Source of the DNA: Microbacterium sp. SORGH_AS_0428
Lineage (GTDB): Bacteria > Actinomycetota > Actinomycetes > Actinomycetales > Microbacteriaceae
Direction of reading: 5' to 3'
Assembly (NCBI RefSeq): GCF_031453615.1
Contig: NZ_JAVIZT010000001.1
Location: 124,001 to 188,000 of the forward strand
Length of the DNA stretch: 64,000 nucleotides
The translations under genes and the position numbers were made by a program. Below the pieces are notes generated by a model. That model saw nothing but the letters and a program-made list of their open reading frames with translations. It made no database searches and was not told the origin of the DNA. This document shows, piece after piece, positions 52,711 to 62,083 of this stretch (positions are counted from its first letter, which is position 1; each line of letters starts with the position of its first letter).

Positions 52711-55266
52711 TCAGGCGTCCGCTTCCTGGACGGACAGCGCGCGCTCGACGCCGGCGAGGTTCTCGGCGACCAGACGGCGCAGTGCTGCCGGTGCTTCGCG
52801 GTTCTCGACGAGCCAGGTGCGCGTCGCATCGCGCAGCGCGACATCGGCGAGAGGCGCCGGGTACAGGCCCACGATGAGGTAGTTCGCGATCTGGTAGCTG
52901 CGCGATTCCCAGACCGGCAGCAGCATGTCGAAGTAGGTGGACACGAACGGCGCCAGCAGTTCGCGACCGGCCGGGTGGGTGAAGCCCGCGGCGGCCGAGC
53001 GCACGACGGTGTTGGGAAGGTCGTCCGAACCGACCAGCGCGTCCCAGGCGGTCTGCTTGGCCTCTGCCGTGGGCAGCGCCGCCTTCGCCTGGGCGGCGAA
53101 CTCTCCGCCCTTGGCCGTGTTGTCGGCCGCGAGGGCGGAGTCGATGTCGGCCGTGGTGACCAGTCCGCCCGCTGCGAGCGAGACGAGCAGCGCCCACGAC
53201 AGGTCGGCGTCGATCTCGAGACCGTCGAGGACGAGCTCGCCGTCGCGGAGCCTCTGCACGCGTGCGAAGTGTTCGGGGGTCGCCGCGGCCGAGGCGAAGG
53301 CGGTCACGAACTGGAGCTGGCTGTCGCTTCCCGCGGCGGCGCCCTGCGCGAGGGCCCAGAGGCCGTCGGCGACGGCGTTACGCGTGGCATCGCGCTTGGC
53401 GGGGTCGACGTAGGAGTTCGCGGTCAGCTGCAGCTGCGCGAGCGTCGTGCGCACGGTCGTGGACTCGGTCTCGCTGGCGATGTTGCCGAGGACGAGCTGC
53501 ACGTACTCGGAGGCGGACGCCTCCGCATCTCGAGTCTGATCCCAGGCCGCGCCCCACACGAGGGAGCGGGCGAGCGGGTCGCTGATCTTCGAGAGGTGGG
53601 CGACGGCGGTGGCCAAGGACCGGTCATCGAGTCGGATCTTGGCGTACGCCAGGTCGTCGTCGTTGAGCAGGATGAGGTCGGGGCGGCGGTGGCCGACGAG
53701 CTCCGCGACGTCGGTGCGGTCGCCGTCGACATCCAGCTCGATGTGGTGCACGCGCACGAGCGCGTCGCCCTGTAGGTCGTAGAAGCCGATGCCGAGACGG
53801 TGCGGACGGATCGTGGGGTAGTCCGCCGGAGCCGTCTGGATGATGGAGAACTTGCTGATCGTGCCGTCCGCGGACTCGTCCACGGCGGGAGTGAGCGTGT
53901 TGACCCCGGCCGTCTCCAGCCACTTCTTGGACCAACCGGACAGGTCCCGGCCGCTGGTGGCCTCGAGCTCCGTCAGCAGATCGGGCAGCTCGGTGTTGCT
54001 CCACGCGTGCTTCTGGAAGTAGGCGGACACGCCGGCGAAGAACGCCTCGACGCCGACCCACGCGGCGAGCTGCTTCAGGACGGAGCCGCCCTTGGCGTAG
54101 GTGATGCCGTCGAAGTTGACCTGGACGTCCTCCAGGTCGTTGATCTCCGCGACGACGGGGTGCGTCGAGGGCAGCTGGTCCTGGCGATAGGCCCAGGACT
54201 TCTCCATCGCGTTGAACGTCGTCCATGCCTCGGTCCACTCGGTGGCCTCCGCGGTGGCGATGGTCGATGCCCACTCGGCGAACGACTCGTTCAGCCAGAG
54301 GTCGTTCCACCACTTCATGGTGACGAGGTCGCCGAACCACATGTGGGCCAGCTCGTGGAGGATCGTGACGACACGACGCTCCTTGACGGCATCCGTCACC
54401 TTGCTGCGGAAGACGTAGGTCTCCGTGAAGGTGACCGCGCCCGCGTTCTCCATGGCGCCCGCGTTGAACTCGGGGACGAAGAGCTGGTCGTACTTCGCGA
54501 ACGGATAGGCGACGCCGAACTTCTCCTCGAAGTACGCGAAGCCCTGCCGGGTCTTCTCGAACACGTAGTCGGCGTCGAGGTACTGCCAGAGGCTCTTGCG
54601 TGCGAAGACGCCCAGGGGGATGACGCGGCCGGACGAGCTGGTCAGCTCGGAGCGCGTGACCTCGTAGGGGCCCGCGATGAGCGCGGTGATGTACGACGAG
54701 ATACGGGGCGTGGGCTCGAACGTCCACGTCGCGACGCCGTCACCCGCGGGCGCAGGCGCCGGGGTGGGGGAGTTGGAGACGACCTGCCACGAAGCGGGAG
54801 CGGTGATCGTGAACTGGAACGTCGCCTTCAGATCGGGCTGCTCGAACACGGCGAACACGCGCCGCGAGTCGGGCACCTCGAACTGCGAGTAGAGGTACAC
54901 CTCGCCGTCGACCGGGTCGACGAAGCGATGCAGGCCCTCGCCGCTGTTGGTGTACCGCGCGTCTGCGTCGACGGTCAGCACGTTCTGTGCGGCCAGATTC
55001 TCGAGCTGGATGCGGGAGTCTGCGAAGGCAGCGGTGTCAATGTCGACGCCGTTGAGGGTGATCCGGTGCACGCGCTCGGCGATGAGGTCGACGAAGGTCG
55101 AAGCGCCCTCGGTGGCGGCGAATCGGATGGTGCTGGTCGAGCGGAACAGCTCCGCTCCCGTGGTCAGATCCAGCGCGATCTCGTACGACTCGGTGTCGAC
55201 GACCGCGCGGCGCTCCTGCGCCTCGATCCGGGTGAGGTTCTCTCCAGGCACTGCGTTTGCTCCCAT
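52711..55266 (-). CDS. pepN: Aminopeptidase N (M1 family)
   Basis: 851 residues from ATG 55266; an ATG at 55293 is possible but less conserved. N-terminal beta domain (PGENLTRIEAQERRAVVDTE), exopeptidase motif NAGAMENAGAVTF, and the zinc motif ILHELAHMWFGDLVTMKWWN with ESFAEWASTIATAEATEW (third ligand Glu). A long C-terminal helical ERAP1-like domain follows. Removes N-terminal residues from peptides in the cytosol. No signal peptide. Divergent from the ferrochelatase gene. Confidence 0.96.
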   Translation of the reverse strand: MGANAVPGENLTRIEAQERRAVVDTESYEIALDLTTGAELFRSTSTIRFAATEGASTFVDLIAERVHRITLNGVDIDTAAFADSRIQLENLAAQNVLTVDADARYTNSGEGLHRFVDPVDGEVYLYSQFEVPDSRRVFAVFEQPDLKATFQFTITAPASWQVVSNSPTPAPAPAGDGVATWTFEPTPRISSYITALIAGPYEVTRSELTSSSGRVIPLGVFARKSLWQYLDADYVFEKTRQGFAYFEEKFGVAYPFAKYDQLFVPEFNAGAMENAGAVTFTETYVFRSKVTDAVKERRVVTILHELAHMWFGDLVTMKWWNDLWLNESFAEWASTIATAEATEWTEAWTTFNAMEKSWAYRQDQLPSTHPVVAEINDLEDVQVNFDGITYAKGGSVLKQLAAWVGVEAFFAGVSAYFQKHAWSNTELPDLLTELEATSGRDLSGWSKKWLETAGVNTLTPAVDESADGTISKFSIIQTAPADYPTIRPHRLGIGFYDLQGDALVRVHHIELDVDGDRTDVAELVGHRRPDLILLNDDDLAYAKIRLDDRSLATAVAHLSKISDPLARSLVWGAAWDQTRDAEASASEYVQLVLGNIASETESTTVRTTLAQLQLTANSYVDPAKRDATRNAVADGLWALAQGAAAGSDSQLQFVTAFASAAATPEHFARVQRLRDGELVLDGLEIDADLSWALLVSLAAGGLVTTADIDSALAADNTAKGGEFAAQAKAALPTAEAKQTAWDALVGSDDLPNTVVRSAAAGFTHPAGRELLAPFVSTYFDMLLPVWESRSYQIANYLIVGLYPAPLADVALRDATRTWLVENREAPAALRRLVAENLAGVERALSVQEADA

Positions 55267-55379
55267 GGGGTGAGGGTGTGAAAGGCGCGGCATCGCTGCT
55301 GGCGACGCGGGCGAGACCTCCAGCCTACGGTTTTGCTGCGCATCGGCGGTATCGCTCCGGCCCGATCCGTCCGCGGTGC

Positions 55380-55385
55380 GAGGAT
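55380..55385 (+). promoter_or_regulatory. Possible -10 element GAGGAT of the ferrochelatase gene
   Basis: GAGGAT, six bases, then GTG 55392. The first base departs from T, so this is the weakest of the leaderless-type elements listed. Confidence 0.35.
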
Positions 55386-55391
55386 GTTCGG

Positions 55392-56585
55392 GTGACTTCC
55401 CCTGAACAGACCCCGCTCCAGACCGAGACGCCCGGCACCCCGGTGCCCTTCGCATCGGCGCATGCCGCGAGCGGTCCGCCGTGGGTCGAGCAGCCCACCG
55501 CCTACGACGCGGTCCTGCTCGCCGGGTTCGGGGGGCCCGAGGGACAGGACGACGTCATCCCGTTCCTGCGCAACGTGACGCGTGGGCGCGGCATCCCCGA
55601 CGAGCGTCTGGAAGAAGTGGCGCACCACTATCGCCACTTCGGCGGGGTCAGCCCCATCAACGCGCAGAACCGCGCGCTGAAGGCCGCGCTCGAGGCGGAG
55701 ATCGCTCGCCGCGGGCTCGCGCTGCCGGTCTACTGGGGCAACCGTAACTGGGGCCCGTACCTGGAGGAGGCCGTGCAGGAGGCGGCGGATGCGGGTCACA
55801 CCACCCTGCTGGCGGTCGCGACGAGCGCGTACAGCTCCTTCTCGAGCTGCCGCCAGTACCGCGAGGACTTCGCCCGCGTCCTGGATGCGACGAACCTGGG
55901 CGGGCGGGTGACGATCGACAAGGTGCGTCAGTTCTTCGACCACCCGGGATTCGTGTCGACGTTCGTCGAGGGCGTGCGCGAGGCCGTCTCGGGCTTCCTG
56001 GCCGAGGGCGTGCCCGCCGAGCAGATCCGCGTGCTGTTCTCGACGCACTCCATCCCCACCGCGGATGCGCAGCGCTCCGGCCCGCGGGACCGCGACTTCG
56101 GCCCCGGCGGCGCCTACGAGGCTCAGCACCTCGCGGTCGCGGAGGTCGTCATGGCGCAGTCGGCGCCGGAGATCGGGTGGAAGCTCGTCTACCAGTCGCG
56201 CTCGGGCCCCGCATCCCAGCCCTGGCTCGAGCCCGACATCAACGACGAGATCACCGAGCTCGCCGCCGCAGGGGTCACCGCCGTGGCCATCGTGCCCCTC
56301 GGCTTCGTGAGCGACCACATGGAGGTCCTCTGGGATCTCGACACGGAGGCCATGGAGACGGCGGAGGAGGTCGGCATCCGTGCCGTCCGGACGCCGACGC
56401 CGGGCATCGATCCCGCGTACGTGTCGGGGCTCGTCGACCTCATCCAGGAGCGGCTCGCCGGTACACCGGCCGATCAGCGTCCGCACCGCACCTCGCTGGG
56501 TCCGTGGTTCGACGTCTGCCGGCCGGGTTGCTGCGAGAACATCAGGGCGGGCTTCAAACCCGCAGCTGCCGGCATCGCCCCGTGA
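55392..56585 (+). CDS. hemH: Ferrochelatase (coproporphyrin III type)
   Basis: 397 residues, GTG start. It inserts iron in the last steps of heme synthesis; actinobacteria use the coproporphyrin route. Motifs: DAVLLAGFGGPEG, YWGNRNWGPYLEEAV, VATSAYSSFSSCRQYRED with C153, LFSTHSIPTADAQ, YQSRSGPASQPWLEPDI and VPLGFVSDHMEVLWDLD. C376, C380 and C381 in FDVCRPGCCENI together with C153 could ligate the [2Fe-2S] cluster found in actinobacterial enzymes. An extra 45 hydrophilic residues open the protein. Confidence 0.95.
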   Translation: MTSPEQTPLQTETPGTPVPFASAHAASGPPWVEQPTAYDAVLLAGFGGPEGQDDVIPFLRNVTRGRGIPDERLEEVAHHYRHFGGVSPINAQNRALKAALEAEIARRGLALPVYWGNRNWGPYLEEAVQEAADAGHTTLLAVATSAYSSFSSCRQYREDFARVLDATNLGGRVTIDKVRQFFDHPGFVSTFVEGVREAVSGFLAEGVPAEQIRVLFSTHSIPTADAQRSGPRDRDFGPGGAYEAQHLAVAEVVMAQSAPEIGWKLVYQSRSGPASQPWLEPDINDEITELAAAGVTAVAIVPLGFVSDHMEVLWDLDTEAMETAEEVGIRAVRTPTPGIDPAYVSGLVDLIQERLAGTPADQRPHRTSLGPWFDVCRPGCCENIRAGFKPAAAGIAP

Positions 56586-56609
56586 GTGCGGGGCGGGTGG
56601 GCGCATCCC

Positions 56610-56615
56610 TAGGAT
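56610..56615 (+). promoter_or_regulatory. Putative -10 element TAGGAT, leaderless arrangement
   Basis: TAGGAT, seven bases, then ATG 56623. It covers an earlier in-frame ATG (56614), which supports starting the isomerase at 56623. Confidence 0.5.
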
Positions 56616-56622
56616 GAGCATC

Positions 56623-57168
56623 ATGCGCATCCACATCGCCACGGATCACGCCGGCCTCGAGTTCTCGACGCGCCTGCAGCACCACCTCGCCGAAGCCGGT
56701 CACGACGTCGTCGACCACGGGCCCCTGGAATACGACCCGGTCGACGACTATCCGGCATTCTGCATCCGCGCCGCCCAGGCGGTCGTGCGTGATCAAGCGG
56801 CAGGCATCGACACGCTCGGCATCGTGTTCGGCGGCTCCGGCAACGGTGAGCAGATCGCGGCGAACAAGGTCGCGGGGATCCGAGCCGCACTGGTGTGGAA
56901 CATCGCGACGGCCGAACTCGCCCGCGAGCACAACGACGCGAACGTGATCGCGATCGGCGCGCGCCAGCACACGTTCGAGGAGGCGACCACCTTCATCGAC
57001 CGCTTCATCGCCACGCCGTTCTCGAACGAGGAGCGGCACGTGCGCCGCATCGCGCAGATCGCCGACTTCGAGCGCGACGGCTCGCTTCTTCCCGACCCGC
57101 GTGCGGGTATCGCGCGCCCCGATGTGCTCGAGGACGCGTCCAGCAGCTTCGACCCGGAAGCGGGCTGA
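56623..57168 (+). CDS. rpiB: RpiB-family ribose-5-phosphate isomerase
   Basis: 181 residues from ATG 56623. MRIHIATDHAGLEFSTRLQH opens the protein; GIVFGGSGNGEQIAANKVAGIRA carries the phosphate- and base-binding loop (G-S-G-N-G instead of the usual G-T-G-x-G), then VIAIGARQHTFEEATTF. Interconverts ribose 5-phosphate and ribulose 5-phosphate. The C-terminal 25 residues are an extra hydrophilic tail. Ends one base into the next start (TGATG). Confidence 0.9.
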   Translation: MRIHIATDHAGLEFSTRLQHHLAEAGHDVVDHGPLEYDPVDDYPAFCIRAAQAVVRDQAAGIDTLGIVFGGSGNGEQIAANKVAGIRAALVWNIATAELAREHNDANVIAIGARQHTFEEATTFIDRFIATPFSNEERHVRRIAQIADFERDGSLLPDPRAGIARPDVLEDASSSFDPEAG

Positions 57169-58163
57169 TGCCCGAAGGACACTCTGTCCACCGGATCGCC
57201 CGGCAGTTCGATCGCAACGTCGTCGGACACCGGGTCCAGGCGTCGAGCCCGCAGGGGCGATTCGCCGAGGGTGCGGCGCTGCTGGACGGCCGCGAGGCGC
57301 TGTCGGTGCGGGCTGTCGGCAAGCAGATGTTCCTCGAGTTCGAGGGTGATCTCTGGCTGCGCGTGCACCTCGGGATGTACGGCGCCTGGGATTTCGCGGG
57401 CGAGATCCTCGTCGATCCGACGATCGCCTCCGCCAACGGACGCATGGGGCAGACGAATCAGCGCGGGGCCGACACGGAGCGCATCGACGACTCCGCCGGC
57501 GAGAACTCGCTGAGCTCGATCGGTGCACCGCGCAAGGCGCGTGGACACGTACGGATGTCGGAGCAGACGTCGGGACTGGACGACACCGACGCGACCTGGC
57601 CGCCCCCGGTCGTGGGCCAGGTGCGATTGCGGCTGCTGACCGAGGCCACGTGCGCCGACCTGCGCGGCCCCACCGCGTGCGAGGTGCTCGCTCCCGATCA
57701 GGTGCAGGCGGTCATCGCGAAGCTCGGGCCGGATCCCCTGGTGGACGACGCGGCCGAGGGTGAAGAGCGCTTCACACGCGTCGTCCGGCGCAAGCCCACG
57801 CCGATCGGGCTTCTGCTCATGGACCAGAGCGTCGTGAGCGGGATCGGCAACGTGTACCGCGCCGAGCTCCTGTTCCGTGCCCGCCTCGATCCCCACACGC
57901 CGGGGCGCGACGTGCCCGAGGAGGTCGTGCGCGGACTGTGGCGCGACTGGGTGAGGCTGCTGCGCATCGGGGTCGAGACCGGCCAGATGATGACGATGGA
58001 CGACCTCACCCCCGATGAGTGGCGCCGGGCGATGGCGCATCGAGACGACCGTCACTGGGTCTACCACCGCGCGGGTCTGCCCTGTCGCATCAGCGGCACG
58101 TCGATCGTGCTGGAGGAGATGGGCGCGCGAAAGCTGTACTGGTGCCCGGTGTGCCAGAAGTGA
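57168..58163 (+). CDS. Fpg/Nei-family DNA glycosylase with altered zinc finger
   Basis: 331 residues. MPEGHSVHRIA gives the catalytic P2/E3 after removal of Met (Nei type). LRVHLGMYGAWDF, TGLIL-like MDQSVVSGIGNVYRAELLFRARL (helix-two-turn-helix) and MMTMDDLTPDEWRR follow. The C-terminal zinc finger should be C-x2-C...C-x2-C; here it is C306-R-I-S309 and C326-P-V-C329, so one expected Cys is Ser. Such enzymes remove oxidised bases. It overlaps the rpiB stop by one base. Confidence 0.9.
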   Translation: MPEGHSVHRIARQFDRNVVGHRVQASSPQGRFAEGAALLDGREALSVRAVGKQMFLEFEGDLWLRVHLGMYGAWDFAGEILVDPTIASANGRMGQTNQRGADTERIDDSAGENSLSSIGAPRKARGHVRMSEQTSGLDDTDATWPPPVVGQVRLRLLTEATCADLRGPTACEVLAPDQVQAVIAKLGPDPLVDDAAEGEERFTRVVRRKPTPIGLLLMDQSVVSGIGNVYRAELLFRARLDPHTPGRDVPEEVVRGLWRDWVRLLRIGVETGQMMTMDDLTPDEWRRAMAHRDDRHWVYHRAGLPCRISGTSIVLEEMGARKLYWCPVCQK

Positions 58164-58170
58164 GGATGCG

Positions 58171-58807
58171 GTGAGACAGAATCCGAGCTTCGCGATGACC
58201 GACGTCGGGGAGATCCGGCGGCTCATCGAGCACAACCCCTGGGCGACGCTCGTCAGCGCGGGGCCCGACGGTCTCGTCGCGTCGCACTACGCGGTGCTCC
58301 TCGATGACTCCAGGGACGATCTGAGCATCGTGGCACACGTCGGCAAGCCCGACGACGCGATCCATGCGCTGGGGGAGCGTGAGCTGCTCGTCGTGGTGCA
58401 GGGCCCTCACGGCTACGTGTCGCCGGGCTGGTACGGCGACGTGCCGGCGGTGCCCACCTGGAACTTCGTGGCGGCGCACCTGAGCGGCATCCCCGAACTG
58501 CTCAGACACCGACGAGAACCTGCGGGTGCTCGACCGACTCGTCGAGCGGTTCGAGTCGCCGATGCCGGCGCCGCGTCGGATGTGGGAACGGCCGAACGAC
58601 GCGGACTTCGTGCATCGTCTCGAGCGCGGCACGGTCGGATTCCGCCTCACCCCGAGCTCGGTCGTGGCCAAACGGAAGCTGAGTCAGAACCGGCCGGCGG
58701 AGGTGGTCGACCACATCGTCGATATGCTGCGCGCCGACGGGCCCCACTCGAACCTGGCGCTGGCGGACGAGATGGCCCGCGCCCGGCGCGCGCGGCGCGA
58801 GGCATGA
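58171..58807 (+). pseudogene. PaiB-like FMN-binding regulator/flavin-reductase-fold gene, frameshifted
   Basis: From GTG 58171 the frame encodes RQNPSFAMTDVGEIRRLIEH, SAGPDGLVASHYAVLLDD and VPTWNFVAAHLSGIPELL, typical for PaiB-like proteins. At about 58504 the family sequence moves to the next frame: DTDENLRVLDRLVERFESPM, FRLTPSSVVAKRKLSQNRP, ending TGA 58807. Restoring two bases (or removing one) at CTC-A-GAC gives about 212 residues, the usual size. Without repair the first frame stays open through the next gene to 60297. Regulatory flavin-binding protein, probably inactive or a sequencing artefact. Confidence 0.85.
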
Positions 58808-60297
58808 GCCGGCCACGCATCGACGCCGTCGCGGACGTGCGGATCGCGGGACCGGGTGCCGAACTCCTGCCGGGCGCGGAGGTGTATGACATCGTCCTCC
58901 ACGACGGGCGCATCGCCGACATCGCGCCCGCCGGAGCGCTCCGGTTGACCGGCGCCGTGCATCACGCCGACGGCGCCTTCGTCATCCCCGGCCTCTGGGA
59001 CCATCACGTGCACGTGACGCAGTGGGCCTTGGCTGCGTTGCGTGAGCCTCTCGGGGACGCCGTCTCAGCGGTGGATGCGGCGGCCAGGATGGGGCGGGCC
59101 GCCCCCGGCGTGGACGGCCGGCGCGTCGGCACGGGCTTCCGTGACGCCCTGTGGCCCGACGCGCCCTCACTCGAGGTCCTCGACGCGGCGACGGGGGACG
59201 TCCCGAGCTATCTCATCAACGCCGACGTGCACAGTGTGTGGCTCAACTCCGCAGCACTCGCCCGCGAAGGCGTCTCGGCCGATGGGGGAGTCCTGCGGGA
59301 GGGTCCGGCTTTCGAGATGTCGCGGCGTCTCAACGAGCTCCCTGAAGCGATCTCCGATGCGGCGGTGGCGGCGATGGCCGACGCCGCGTCGGCCCGCGGC
59401 GTCGTCGGCGTCGTGGACCTCGACATGGTGTGGAACGAGTCCTCGTGGCAGCGACGACGTTCGGCAGGCTTCGATCGGCTGCGCGTGGAGTTCGGCGTCT
59501 ACCCCGATCTGCTGGAGCGCGCCATCGTCGCCGGCCTGCGCAGCGGTGACACGCTGCGCGGCGACGACGACGGCCTCATCACCGTCGGCCCTCTCAAGGC
59601 GATCACCGACGGGTCGCTCGGCACGCGCACGGCCGCCTGCTCGGTCGCCTACGCCGACGGGCCGCATCCGCACGGACTGCTCACCATCGCACCGGACGAG
59701 CTGCGCGATGTCATGACGCGGGCGACGGCGGCCGGCTTCGACTGCGCGATCCACGCCATCGGCGACGACGCGCTGCGTCATGCCCTCGACGCGTACGCGG
59801 CGACCGGTGCACACGGAACGATCGAACACGCGCAGCTCGTGGCCGCCGCCGACATCCCGCGGATGGCGCGACTCGGCGTGGCGGCGAGCGTGCAGCCGGA
59901 GCACGCGCTCGACGACCGCGACCTGACCGACAGCATCTGGGCGACGCAGACAGCGCGCCCGTATCCGCTGCGCTCCTTGTGGGCCGCAGGCGTCGAGCTC
60001 CGCTTCGGATCGGACGCCCCGGTCTCCCCGCTCGATCCGTGGCGCGCGATCGCGGCCGCTGCGTCTCGCACGCGTGGCGGGCGCGAACCCTGGGCACCCG
60101 ATGAGGCCGTCTCCGTGGACGTCGCCCTCGCCGCATCCACCCACCGCGGCTCCGCGGATCCCGACACGATCTCCGTCGGTCACCGCGCGGACCTCGCGCT
60201 GCTCGCTGCAGACCCGCGCACGGTGGAGCCGGCCGTCCTGCGCGAGATCGAGGTCGTGGGCACGATCGTGGACGGACGCGTCACGCACGCCCTCTGA
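58804..60297 (+). CDS. Amidohydrolase family protein (YtcJ-like)
   Basis: 497 residues from ATG 58804 (ATGA overlap with the PaiB-like remnant). GLWDHHVHVTQWAL carries the first metal His pair. The middle has VGPLKAITDGSLGTRTAAC, with the lysine in the family's usual place, FDCAIHAIGDDALRHALDAY with the His, ATGAHGTIEHAQLV, and LRFGSDAPVSPLDPWRAI with the catalytic Asp. Hydrolyses amides or similar bonds; substrate unknown. No signal peptide. Confidence 0.9.
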   Translation: MSRPRIDAVADVRIAGPGAELLPGAEVYDIVLHDGRIADIAPAGALRLTGAVHHADGAFVIPGLWDHHVHVTQWALAALREPLGDAVSAVDAAARMGRAAPGVDGRRVGTGFRDALWPDAPSLEVLDAATGDVPSYLINADVHSVWLNSAALAREGVSADGGVLREGPAFEMSRRLNELPEAISDAAVAAMADAASARGVVGVVDLDMVWNESSWQRRRSAGFDRLRVEFGVYPDLLERAIVAGLRSGDTLRGDDDGLITVGPLKAITDGSLGTRTAACSVAYADGPHPHGLLTIAPDELRDVMTRATAAGFDCAIHAIGDDALRHALDAYAATGAHGTIEHAQLVAAADIPRMARLGVAASVQPEHALDDRDLTDSIWATQTARPYPLRSLWAAGVELRFGSDAPVSPLDPWRAIAAAASRTRGGREPWAPDEAVSVDVALAASTHRGSADPDTISVGHRADLALLAADPRTVEPAVLREIEVVGTIVDGRVTHAL

Positions 60298-60304
60298 GCG
60301 CGAT

Positions 60305-60310
60305 TACGCT
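60305..60310 (+). promoter_or_regulatory. Putative -10 element TACGCT, leaderless arrangement
   Basis: TACGCT, six bases (CGGGAC), then ATG 60317. The same hexamer stands at the same distance before trhO at 60541. Confidence 0.45.
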
Positions 60311-60316
60311 CGGGAC

Positions 60317-60535
60317 ATGATCGTCCTGCTCGCCGCCCTCCTGCTCGTCAACGCGATCTACAACGTCGTGGTCTGGCCGCGCTTCTACGGCCGCGTGGCG
60401 AAGGACGCGCGGGCGCGCGATGCCGCGGGTCGCCCCACGCGATTCCTCATCGTCCACGCCGTGCTGATCGGCACGGCGCTCGTCCTGGCCATCGTGTCGG
60501 CGGGTTCGGCGGTCTGGGCGCTCGTGGCGGGCTGA
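60317..60535 (+). CDS. SCO4848-family small membrane protein
   Basis: 72 residues with two membrane helices ([20 protein letters not shown] and [19 protein letters not shown]) joined by the conserved basic loop [15 protein letters not shown]. This matches the SCO4848 family of short actinobacterial membrane proteins. Function unknown. Confidence 0.75.
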   Translation: MIVLLAALLLVNAIYNVVVWPRFYGRVAKDARARDAAGRPTRFLIVHAVLIGTALVLAIVSAGSAVWALVAG

Positions 60536-60540
60536 GCGCC

Positions 60541-60546
60541 TACGCT
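60541..60546 (+). promoter_or_regulatory. Putative -10 element TACGCT of trhO, leaderless
   Basis: TACGCT, six bases (GTCTCG), then GTG 60553. Confidence 0.5.
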
Positions 60547-60552
60547 GTCTCG

Positions 60553-61458
60553 GTGGCCATCTCGAAGATCCTGCTGTACTACCGGTTCACCCCGATCGCC
60601 GACCCTGAGGCCGTGCGCCTGTGGCAGCGCGACCTGTGCGAACTGCTCGGGCTGCGCGGCCGCATCCTCATCTCGCGACACGGCATCAACGGTACGGTCG
60701 GCGGCGAGCTCGGCGCGGTCAAGGCCTACGCGCGCAAGACGCGACAGTACGAGCCCTTCCGCGGTCTCGATCTCAAGTGGTCGGAGGGTACGGGGCTCGA
60801 CGGCGAGGGCCGGAGCCTGGACTTCCCGAAGCTGTCGGTGAAGGTGCGCGACGAGATCGTCACCTTCGGAGCTCCCGACGAACTGCGCGTCGACACGGAC
60901 GGCGTGGTCGGCACCGGAACCCACCTGTCACCCGGCGCCGTGCACAAGCTCGTCGAGGAACGGGGCGAGGACGTGGTCTTCTTCGACGGCCGCAACGGCT
61001 TCGAGGCCGAGATCGGGCGTTTCCGCGGTGCTGTGGTTCCCGACGTCTCCGCAACCCGCGAGTTCATCGCGGAACTCGACTCCGGACGGTACGACCACCT
61101 GAAGGAGAAGCCGATCGTCACGTACTGCACAGGCGGCATCCGTTGCGAGGTGCTCTCGAGCCTGATGACAGCGCGCGGTTTCCAGGAGGTGTACCAGCTC
61201 GACGGCGGCATCGTCCGATACGGCGAGACCTTCGGCAACACCGGGCTCTGGGAAGGCTCCCTCTACGTCTTCGACGGAAGGCAGGCGATGACGTTCGGTG
61301 CCGACGCCGAGCACATCGGCCGTTGCACCGGCTGCGGCGCACCCACCTCTCGGATGATCGACTGCGCGGTGATCGGGTGTCCCGATCGCGTGGTGCGCTG
61401 CGAAGCATGCGAGGGCAGCACGGCGTGCAGCCATCATCCGGAGCTCGTGGCGGGCTGA
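60553..61458 (+). CDS. trhO: tRNA uridine(34) hydroxylase (rhodanese-type)
   Basis: 301 residues, GTG start. TrhO makes 5-hydroxyuridine at tRNA position 34. N-terminal acylphosphatase-like domain ([20 protein letters not shown]), [13 protein letters not shown], then a rhodanese domain with [15 protein letters not shown] and the active-site C192 in [17 protein letters not shown]. The C-terminal zinc-binding tail has CTGCGAP, CAVIGCP and CEACEGS. Third tRNA-U34 related gene in the window beside the desulfurase/mnmA pair. Confidence 0.93.
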   Translation: MAISKILLYYRFTPIADPEAVRLWQRDLCELLGLRGRILISRHGINGTVGGELGAVKAYARKTRQYEPFRGLDLKWSEGTGLDGEGRSLDFPKLSVKVRDEIVTFGAPDELRVDTDGVVGTGTHLSPGAVHKLVEERGEDVVFFDGRNGFEAEIGRFRGAVVPDVSATREFIAELDSGRYDHLKEKPIVTYCTGGIRCEVLSSLMTARGFQEVYQLDGGIVRYGETFGNTGLWEGSLYVFDGRQAMTFGADAEHIGRCTGCGAPTSRMIDCAVIGCPDRVVRCEACEGSTACSHHPELVAG

Positions 61459-61483
61459 ACAGAACCCCTGAGAAGATGGAGGG

Positions 61484-62041
61484 ATGTCCTCCACTGACGC
61501 CGCGCCCTCCCGTTACACCGTCGCGACCGACGGGGCCTGCAAGGGGAACCCGGGGCCCGCGGGCTGGGCGTGGGTGGGTGAAGACGGCCAGTGGGCCGCA
61601 GGCTCCCTCCCGAGCGGCACGAACAACATCGGCGAGCTGCTCGGCCTGCTCTACGCCATCCGCGATCACTTCCAGGTGCCCGAGCTCATCGTGCAGGCGG
61701 ACTCGATGTACGCGATCGACACTTACACGAAGTGGATGGACGGTCATGCTCGTCGCGGCTGGGTGACCTCGGCCAAGAAGCCCACCGCCAACCGCGACAT
61801 CCTCGAACAGCTCCTCGAGGTGCGCGACGCGCGGCGTGCGGCGGGACTTCCCGACGTCGTACTCGAACACGTCCGCGGACACCGCGGGCACCGGCTCAAC
61901 AGCTGGGCGGACGAACGCGCGGTCCGCGCGTCTCAGCACGCGGCGAAAGGCGAGGAGCTCGTGTGGACGTCGCTTCGCGGCCTGGAGCCGCTGGATGTCA
62001 GCGTGGATCCGCCGCGCAGCGCGGGCGACCGCGCCCGCTGA
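61484..62041 (+). CDS. rnhA: Ribonuclease HI
   Basis: 185 residues. Type 1 RNase H fold with the complete DEDD set: D16 (ATDGACKGNPGPAGWAW), E51 (NNIGELLGLL), D73 (IVQADSMYAI) and D143 (LNSWADERA), with HVRGHRGHRLN between. It degrades the RNA strand in hybrids. The C-terminal 35 residues are an extra, poorly conserved tail. The organism thus has both RNase HI and HII. Confidence 0.94.
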   Translation: MSSTDAAPSRYTVATDGACKGNPGPAGWAWVGEDGQWAAGSLPSGTNNIGELLGLLYAIRDHFQVPELIVQADSMYAIDTYTKWMDGHARRGWVTSAKKPTANRDILEQLLEVRDARRAAGLPDVVLEHVRGHRGHRLNSWADERAVRASQHAAKGEELVWTSLRGLEPLDVSVDPPRSAGDRAR

Positions 62042-62083
62042 GCTCCTCTCGCGCATCCGGCCCACGCGCGACAGGATGGGGGC

